Source of the DNA: Rachycentron canadum
Taxonomy: Eukaryota; Chordata; Actinopteri; Carangiformes; Rachycentridae
DNA: 64,000 nt
Assembly (NCBI GenBank): GCA_038496675.1
Contig: CM076650.1
Coordinates: 13,389,703 to 13,453,702 of the forward strand
Reading direction: 5' to 3'
Shown here: piece by piece, positions 57,801 to 64,000 of the stretch
How positions within the stretch are numbered: the first letter of the stretch is position 1
Layout: each line of letters begins with the position of its first letter
Position numbers and translations under genes: made by a program
Notes under the pieces: generated by a model
The model's input: only the letters and a program-made list of their open reading frames with translations
What the model was told of the DNA's origin: nothing
Database searches by the model: none

Positions 57801-60800
57801 GAGTGAGCTGTAGGCGAGCAGCTGAGGGGTGAGTGGACATAGAGGTGGGTCAAATGAGCATATTCATAGAGCTGCAAATACTACATGAGGCAAAGCTTTT
57901 ATATCCAAGTCATTTTAAGGTCATTAAGGGATAAATATGTAATTTTAATGGAAAAGAGTTGAGTTTTTAGTGGACGACTTTAATATATGGAACTGTTTGG
58001 AAAGTAGAGGCTCATTTAAAAAACTGAAATCAAGCCTGATGCATGCTTGCTAACTTTTGACTGATGTCCTTCAGCATCCTGTTGAGTCTCAAACCTCATA
58101 CATCCTGTCCGGCTCACATGGGTATGAACGAACCACCTCACTCGTAATCACAGCTGTCACCCAGTCAGACTCAGGCACCTACCACTGCCATGCCCAGAAT
58201 GAGAGAGGCAGCAGTGCTACGATGATGCAACTGGACGTCCGCGGTGAGTGCTAAAGTTGGTCTATGTGTCTCTGTGTGGTCAGAGGCAGTCAATGCCACA
58301 AACAGATACATATTCTTTTCTTGTTTGTTCTATGTTTGCTTACAACATATTCTTATGTGCAATGTCATTGTGGTTTACAAATTCATAATGTAACTTGGTG
58401 TCATTTTGTCCTAAAACATCCTACACAATGTTTCCAGACTGTCACTGTTAAATTAGATATTAGCATTTTTTTTTTTTTTGCACGGTATCTTAAAATCTGG
58501 ATTGGTTAAAAATGTTATTTTGCTATATATTTCTATATATAAATATAGGTATATATTATATATTAATTATTATATATTGTAATAATATTTGTATTTTAGT
58601 CCAGATTAATAATGATTTCTCTATAACCATAGCCATTTGTATCTGAAAATGACTTCACCCTAAAGCTCTTGTTCATGATTCAGCNNNNNNNNNNNNNNNN
58701 NNNNNNNNNNNNNNNNNNNNNNNNNNNNNNNNNNNNNNNNNNNNNNNNNNNNNNNNNNNNNNNNNNNNNNNNNNNNNNNNNNNNNNNNNNNNNNNNNNNN
58801 NNNNNNNNNNNNNNNNNNNNNNNNNNNNNNNNNNNNNNNNNNNNNNNNNNNNNNNNNNNNNNNNNNNNNNNNNNNNNNNNNNNNNNNNNNNNNNNNNNNN
58901 NNNNNNNNNNNNNNNNNNNNNNNNNNNNNNNNNNNNNNNNNNNNNNNNNNNNNNNNNNNNNNNNNNNNNNNNNNNNNNNNNNNNNNNNNNNGATTAGAGT
59001 CCCATACTGAACAAAGCTTTATAACAGTGCGTGAAGGCCATGTTTGGTGTAAATAGAATTACCACAGCCTTTGTCAAACACAGCCACTGAAGTGACGTCA
59101 GCAGGGATTTATTGGTGGAAATTAATCATGCAATTTATGTGTGTACAAGTTTCTGCATATGCAAGTGCTGTACTTGTGTGCACAGTCCTGTGCATTAGCG
59201 TGTGTTTGTGCATGACTGCACACCCTGCCACTAAAGGACATATTGTTTCAGGAGCATTTTGATTAAAGACTTTCACTACAAACTATTATCCCGAATGATA
59301 TACAGTGATTATAGGAATACTTTACAACACAATAAAATAATTTCAGTATCATAAATAACAGTCAGTGAGAGTGAGAGTACAAAGGTCATGACCTACGTGA
59401 CCCAATGTCCCCATGACTGTTTTTAAGACCAAATGCCCTGGAAGCAAATACAATAAGAGCAAGATGGAAGAGTTTTTCATGTGTGTGCTGGTTTAGATGA
59501 TCTTGAGTTCCCCAGTTATGATAATGTCACTGTTCTATTTCTTGATCCAGTTCCAATGGTGCCTCCAGTGATCACACTGTCCCAGAAAGACACTGTCATC
59601 TTGAGGAAAGGAGAGCGGTTTGAGCTCACCTGTAGCTCCACCAACGTCAACCCGGACATCAGTCTCAAGTGGGACTTCCCTTCAACAGCGGTGAGATTGA
59701 TGTAGGGATCGATTGGTAAAACACACTATCTCTCCTCTGTGTCTGTGTCTCGGTGGCTTACTGACCAGATGTGAAACTGTCCTTTGTTTTACACATTTAT
59801 ACAGCCAAAGGTCAGGGCTGTTGCTACCATGGAAAAGACAGTAGAGTAGCCATAATGCTTCATTACATTCTACAATATATTATATATATTATTATGTGCT
59901 ATATTACACATGCTTCAAGACTGTTTCTTTTGTTAGACTAAACATGTTAAAACTTTTTTTTTAGACCAAAACACAATTAAAAAGGACAAACCATAAGAAT
60001 AACAAACTGAACAATGTAGAGAGACTTTTGAAGTAATCAAAATAAGAGAAATTAAAATAAGCAGAAAATATTGAACTTTTTAATGTACAATTATTATTTC
60101 AAATATTGTTTGATATACAGCTGATCACTGTAAATCATTTTTTTAAAAATACAGTCATCTGCGTAAAATTTACATTGAAGAACTTGTCCAATGATAACCA
60201 ATGTTAAGTTTTTAATTGTGTTAACATGTCCATGTAGTGTTTTGCCATGACATACCTCTGATGACTCATCTCTAAATGCAAAATGAGAGGTATGACAGGA
60301 GAAGCCAAGTGTAGCTAATTATTGTATATAAGCTGAATCATCTATGGTAGGCAACAACTCACTCTCTTTTTTTCCTGTCTTCTGAATCAAAAATGTGGTT
60401 GAGGATGAGAAATAACTTATTATTCACTATTGTGTAGCATACAGTATGTAGCAAAACAGAAAACAAGTAAAGATTGATAAGCAGAGTGAGCTGTAGGCGA
60501 GCAGCTGAGGGGTGAGTGGACATAGAGGTGGGTCAAATGAGCATATTCATAGAGCTGCAAATACTACATGAGGCAAAGCTTTTATATCCAAGTCATTTTA
60601 AGGTCATTAAGGGATAAATATGTAATTTTAATGGAAAAGAGTTGAGTTTTTAGTGGACGACTTTAATATATGGAACTGTTTGGAAAGTAGAGGCTCATTT
60701 AAAAAACTGAAATCAAGCCTGATGCATGCTTGCTAACTTTTGACTGATGTCCTTCAGCATCCTGTTGAGTCTCAAACCTCATACATCCTGTCCGGCTCAC

Positions 60801-63014
60801 ATGGGTATGAACGAACCACCTCACTCGTAATCACAGCTGTCACCCAGTCAGACTCAGGCACCTACCACTGCCATGCCCAGAATGAGAGAGGCAGCAGTGC
60901 TACGATGATGCAACTGGACGTCCGCGGTGAGTGCTAAAGTTGGTCTATGTGTCTCTGTGTGGTCAGAGGCAGTCAATGCCACAAACAGATACATATTCTT
61001 TTCTTGTTTGTTCTATGTTTGCTTACAACATATTCTTATGTGCAATGTCATTGTGGTTTACAAATTCATAATGTAACTTGGTGTCATTTTGTCCTAAAAC
61101 ATCCTACACAATGTTTCCAGACTGTCACTGTTAAATTAGATATTAGCATTTTTTTTTTTTTTGCACGGTATCTTAAAATCTGGATTGGTTAAAAATGTTA
61201 TTTTGCTATATATTTCTATATATAAATATAGGTATATATTATATATTAATTATTATATATTGTAATAATATTTGTATTTTAGTCCAGATTAATAATGATT
61301 TCTCTATAACCATAGCCATTTGTATCTGAAAATGACTTCACCCTAAAGCTCTTGTTCATGATTCAGCTAACTGTCAAAAAAACTACACCATTGCATGTTT
61401 GGGTATTTAAGGACTCGCTGCTCTGACAACATGCGCTCATGAAAAATTATCGACAATCTCGTCTGGGTAACTTGTACGAAGATAGTTGTCCAGTATTTAC
61501 ACCCAAAACTACATTTTTTGTAGTAGTTATGGTTCCTCATTTGCATACTATGCAAATTAGCAAGTGGGTGCCTCTGGGAAACATCTGTCATCATTTGGTG
61601 GTGGTATTATAAACAAGGGAGAATTAAAGCTGCTCCAGACATGAGTTAGGCAACACACACTTGTCAGATCACAAACAGATGTGACAAAAAGAGAAGAAAT
61701 TTCTGCTTATATTTATTTGTGTTATGTTCATACAACAGACAAAATCACTATTAGGAGCGAATACAAAATGCTTCCTCGACAGTATGGCTGCTGTTTACAG
61801 ACTGAAACACCACATGACATGAGTTTTGCATATTATTGTACTTTTTAGCCGTTAACGTTCACAAGTCTAATTTCACATGAACTCTCAGCACCAAGTTATT
61901 AACCTGTAAATTTTATGAACTGGTGAGGAATCTGCTCCTCAAATGAAGCAGATCCAACTGTGTTTGTACTGGGCTGCTTCCATATGTAAATGTGTTGTAT
62001 GGCATGAAGCAGTGGCTTGGCTCTCTGTGAAACTGTCATTCTTTTTGTCAGTTGCAACATTTTGTTGCTCTTATCTGCGAAAATATCTGCAGATGGGTGG
62101 ATTTTCATGAGGCATTGTGGGAACTGTAGGAATTCAATAACTAAAATATGAGCAGACTAGACCAGTTGAAAAAAAAAAAAAGGTACATCACTGTAAATCT
62201 GTGAAGTATCTCCTGTCAGTATATGAACACATGTATCTTTAATATTAAAGACACGTTGACATTGAACAATGAACTTTTTAGTTATGCATATCTCTGTTCT
62301 CCAGATCAGGGGTTCATCACCATGTTAGGAAGCCCAGGTCCTGTCCAGGCAGATGTTAAAGAGGGGGAGAGCCTGAGCCTCAGAGTAGAATTAGATGCCT
62401 ATCCTTCACCCAGCTCCCTGTATTGGTCTTTCAATGGCAAGCAGCTCCTCAACACCACAGAGCATGTCATCACTATCCGCCGCCGCAAATACAGGTACAG
62501 TAAGTTCACAGTGTGCCAGAAGAATCCACAGTAAGTGCATATGCATGTGCAGATATGTAACTCTAAAATGTCTTATCAGATACATCAGCGAGCTGAGACT
62601 AGTGAGGGTTCTCGGCTCAGAAGGAGGAATCTATAAGTTCTCAGTCAGTCATGAGGATGCATCTGTTGATCATTTGTTCCATGTGTACGTCAACAGTAAG
62701 TAAAACATACTTCTCGCGTGTGTTTACTGAGAATACAATTTCCCAGAGGTTTGAGCATCAGATAATACCAACACTTGTTACTTGTTATAGCGCTTGAGTT
62801 CTCCAGCCAGTGTTTGATAAAAATGAACAGTATCTTATATTAGTATCTGTAGCATTTAGTATGTTTTATTCATGTTCATTAAATATGTGTCTCTACAAGC
62901 TAAGCCTGTTATCATCGCCCAGGAGGGGCCTGTTGATGGACAGGTGCGATGCATTGCTGCAGGTTACCCAGTCCCTAAAATCAGCTGGTATTTCTGTGAG
63001 CTGCCCCACACAAG
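51784..63014 (+). CDS. kit: KIT receptor tyrosine kinase, extracellular part (partial; continues right)
   Basis: KIT is the stem-cell-factor receptor (class III receptor tyrosine kinase), needed for melanocyte, blood and germ cell development. Exons seen: 51784-51874, 54050-54325, 54423-54707, 56868-57007, 58075-58243, 62305-62494, 62580-62695 and 62900-63014; all phases match vertebrate KIT exons 1-8. They give a signal peptide, Ig1 (exon 2), Ig2 (exon 3), Ig3 (exons 4-5), Ig4 (exons 6-7) and the start of Ig5 (exon 8, VRCIAAGYPVPKISWYFC), about 460 residues. Ig4 lacks the canonical disulfide cysteines, as in KIT and PDGFR. VNTKPVI and AAGYPVPKISWYFC mark KIT rather than PDGFRA. The transmembrane segment and split kinase lie beyond the window. 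A second copy of exons 4-5 (59551-59690, 60758-60926) is most likely an assembly artefact. Direct linkage to fip1l1 favours kitb. Confidence 0.93.
51875..54049. other. kit intron 1 (2.2 kb)
   Basis: No exon or element recognised. The first 600 bp remain relatively CpG-rich. Confidence 0.65.
54050..54325 (+). CDS. kit: kit exon 2 (Ig domain 1)
   Basis: VWCEPVILPSGPHIVVPKRG, KLELRCHDNAT ... SSLRWQ ... MGRYVCVNNS. Has the Ig cysteine pair and Trp, and glycosylation sites NAT and NST. Donor AAAG|GTGTGT. Confidence 0.93.
54423..54707 (+). CDS. kit: kit exon 3 (Ig domain 2)
   Basis: DPLNAFQRTMVNVILVRAGE, NCTIPCLVTDPDVTLLAL ... GRPLPFSLSY ... GCYICVGQ. The TDP-V and GxPLP pattern is typical of KIT. 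Donor CTTG|GTAAGC. Confidence 0.95.
54708..56867. other. kit intron 3 (2.2 kb)
   Basis: Non-coding. Contains the minisatellite and, from 56309, the start of the duplicated block. Confidence 0.7.
55657..55985. repeat. Minisatellite, about 18-20 bp unit
   Basis: Roughly 16-18 imperfect copies of TGGACTGACTGACCTACACA and variants (TTTACTTGGA, GACATATGGA) in kit intron 3. Confidence 0.93.
56868..57007 (+). CDS. kit: kit exon 4 (Ig domain 3, first half), copy 1
   Basis: VPMVPPVITLSQKDTVILRK, GERFELTCSST ... SLKWDFPSTA. Phase 1 in, 0 out. Lies in the duplicated block. Confidence 0.94.
58075..58243 (+). CDS. kit: kit exon 5 (Ig domain 3, second half), copy 1
   Basis: HPVESQTSYILSGSHGYERT, TSLVITAVTQSDSGTYHCHA ... 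QLDVR. Phase 0 in, 1 out. Confidence 0.94.
58685..58991. other. Assembly gap (307 N)
   Basis: Run of N between the two copies of the kit exon 4-5 block. Confidence 0.99.
59551..59690 (+). CDS. kit: kit exon 4, copy 2 (probable false duplicate)
   Basis: Same sequence as 56868-57007 wherever I compared it, offset by 2,683 bp, just after the third gap. Not a separate biological exon unless the duplication is proven real. Confidence 0.75.
60758..60926 (+). CDS. kit: kit exon 5, copy 2 (probable false duplicate)
   Basis: Same sequence as 58075-58243 wherever compared, with matching flanking introns. This copy is continuous with the downstream exons 6-8; copy 1 is continuous with exons 1-3. Confidence 0.75.
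61368..62304. other. kit intron 5, unique part
   Basis: Nothing recognised beyond short A/T runs. Confidence 0.6.
62305..62494 (+). CDS. kit: kit exon 6 (Ig domain 4, first half)
   Basis: DQGFITMLGSPGPVQADVKE, GESLSLRVELDAYPSPSSLY, WSFNGKQLLNTTEH. Arg-Val stand where an Ig Cys would be. Donor ACAG|GTACAG. Confidence 0.94.
62580..62695 (+). CDS. kit: kit exon 7 (Ig domain 4, second half)
   Basis: RYISELRLVRVLGSEGGIYK, FSVSHEDASVDHLFHVYVN. Ig4 mediates receptor-receptor contacts on dimerisation. Its LxRVLGSEGGIY segment matches the LxRLKGTEGGTY-type loop of mammalian KIT. Confidence 0.95.
62900..63014 (+). CDS. kit: kit exon 8 (Ig domain 5, start)
   Basis: TKPVIIAQEGPVDGQVRCIA, AGYPVPKISWYFCELPHTR. 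Donor CAAG|GTATGT. The frame past the donor is intron. Confidence 0.94.
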
Positions 63015-64000
63015 GTATGTTGAAAATGTATTACACTACTTTTATGAAGAGAGAGTTTGTCCTGTGTCTTTGTTTACATTGTTAGATTGCCTACATCAGA
63101 AGACGATAGGAAAGATGATGTTACACAGCTACCATTATGAGCTGCAGCTAAAGCTACAATCTTTGCTTTGCTCCTCTGCCAACTGTCTGTTTGTCTGTAT
63201 GTTCATGTAAAAAGTAGCAGTTGTTGACAAATGATTACTAAGATGTTGATCTGGTGAAACTAGCAAGAGAGAACAGTAGATTTGTAGCAAGTCATGATGT
63301 GAAAACTGTAACTTTATGGAACTGTGTAACTTAAATATGATTTATTACAACTTCATTTCCATTTATCTTTATTAGTTTTACTAATTGTATTGTTTACCAG
63401 GATCCTTTTTGTTTATTTTAAATGCATACTAACATTGCCTATTTTGTAATACAAAATAATTTGATAAAATGTATTTAAAATTCCTTATACTTACACTCTA
63501 ATTGGTTATTATATAGCCTGGGCTATTTGATACTGGAACTGAGCAGCTGATCAAATTATTTTATCTGATAATCTTAAACATGACTCATTTTCCATTCCTA
63601 CCGTTCCTGTGTAGTAGATGCTCATTGGAGCAGGAGGGTTAGGTCATCTCAAAGCCTCATTAGCAATCAGACAAACAAACCAAAACTTGTTTTGAGTGTT
63701 AATTAACTCAATATAAGTAATTACATTTTGAGCCCCGGTAAAATATGTATTTGATTTGTGATATTTGATTGAAGATTTTTGAGAAAATAAACTGATAGGA
63801 TAGAATAACAGTGCTTCACTTGTGATAACAAGATAAAACTATAAACCGTTTTCTTAGACAAAGTGAATAAAATCTTATCATGAAAAGAATATTTTTAAAA
63901 AAATAATTATCCTGTTTGCTATCCTGAGACAATGAGATACTTAACTCACAAGTCTTTAATTTCAATAATCTATGATATTGTCTGACAGCAATTAAAAAAA
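63015..64000. other. kit intron 8 (start)
   Basis: AT-rich, no further exon before the window ends. Confidence 0.7.

Larger units (their letters stand above)
56309..58684 (+). repeat. Large direct repeat, copy 1 (2,376 bp)
   Basis: Ends exactly at the gap. Matches 58992-61367 with no difference seen by eye, including a 14-T run and AT-rich tracts. Confidence 0.95.
58992..61367 (+). repeat. Large direct repeat, copy 2 (2,376 bp)
   Basis: Starts exactly at the end of the gap and runs on into unique kit intron 5 sequence at 61368. Confidence 0.95.

Noticed and set aside
62395..62703. Alternative-frame ORF across kit exons 6-7
   Set aside because: Out of frame with the Ig4 coding sequence and runs through the intron.
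1..64000. CRISPR arrays, bacterial operons, tRNA or rRNA genes
   Set aside because: This is animal nuclear DNA; no spaced direct repeats of CRISPR type and no tRNA/rRNA signatures were seen by eye. A covariance-model search would be needed to exclude small RNAs.

Overview
This is a gene-rich window from a ray-finned (teleost) fish nuclear genome. Several things point to that. The genes are split into many short exons with GT-AG introns. There are abundant (CA)n, (GA)n and GATA microsatellites, a Tc1/mariner copy and several teleost-type non-autonomous DNA transposon remnants. The recognisable genes (ank2, hpf1, fip1l1, kit) are vertebrate genes whose human counterparts all lie on chromosome 4. 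Three assembly gaps (runs of N) are present at 22152-22536, 38880-39279 and 58685-58991.

Layout. (1) 153-10536, minus strand: the 5' part of an ankyrin-2-like gene (ank2). It has two alternative coding first exons (10411-10536 and 8544-8678), then exon 2 and four ankyrin-repeat exons; the gene continues off the left edge. (2) 10.5-23.9 kb: no protein-coding gene that I can support. It holds a strong RE1/NRSF-like site, a MITE, microsatellites and a gap. (3) 24162-27336 (to about 27935), minus: hpf1, the PARP1/2 partner that enables serine ADP-ribosylation. Its 5' end lies in a CpG-rich segment and its start codon is unresolved. (4) 28399-29343: an internally deleted Tc1-like transposon. (5) 30323-32583, minus: a complete six-exon secreted lipocalin of the fish saxitoxin/tetrodotoxin-binding-protein-like group. 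(6) 34548-44465, minus: complete fip1l1, the mRNA 3'-end processing factor, 15 exons, 538 aa. (7) 51784 to beyond the right edge, plus: the extracellular part of a KIT receptor tyrosine kinase. fip1l1 and kit are head to head, 7.3 kb apart.

The genes do not form a pathway. What they share is a conserved-synteny history. The direct fip1l1-kit neighbourhood, without pdgfra between them, suggests the second teleost kit copy (kitb), but this is inference.

The observation that most affects use of this window is an apparently exact 2,376-bp duplication (56309-58684 = 58992-61367) that abuts both sides of the third gap. It contains kit exons 4 and 5 and is almost certainly an unmerged contig overlap. 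Because the exon pair is phase-symmetric (309 bp), automatic annotation would make a false in-frame six-Ig KIT. Other points worth a second look are a PKA-like MGNAALC N-terminus on an alternative ank2 exon, an upstream ORF overlapping the kit start codon, the RE1 site upstream of ank2, a CTCF-like site at the fip1l1 promoter, and the missing in-frame AUG in the hpf1 leader. I found no clear previously undescribed multi-gene system.
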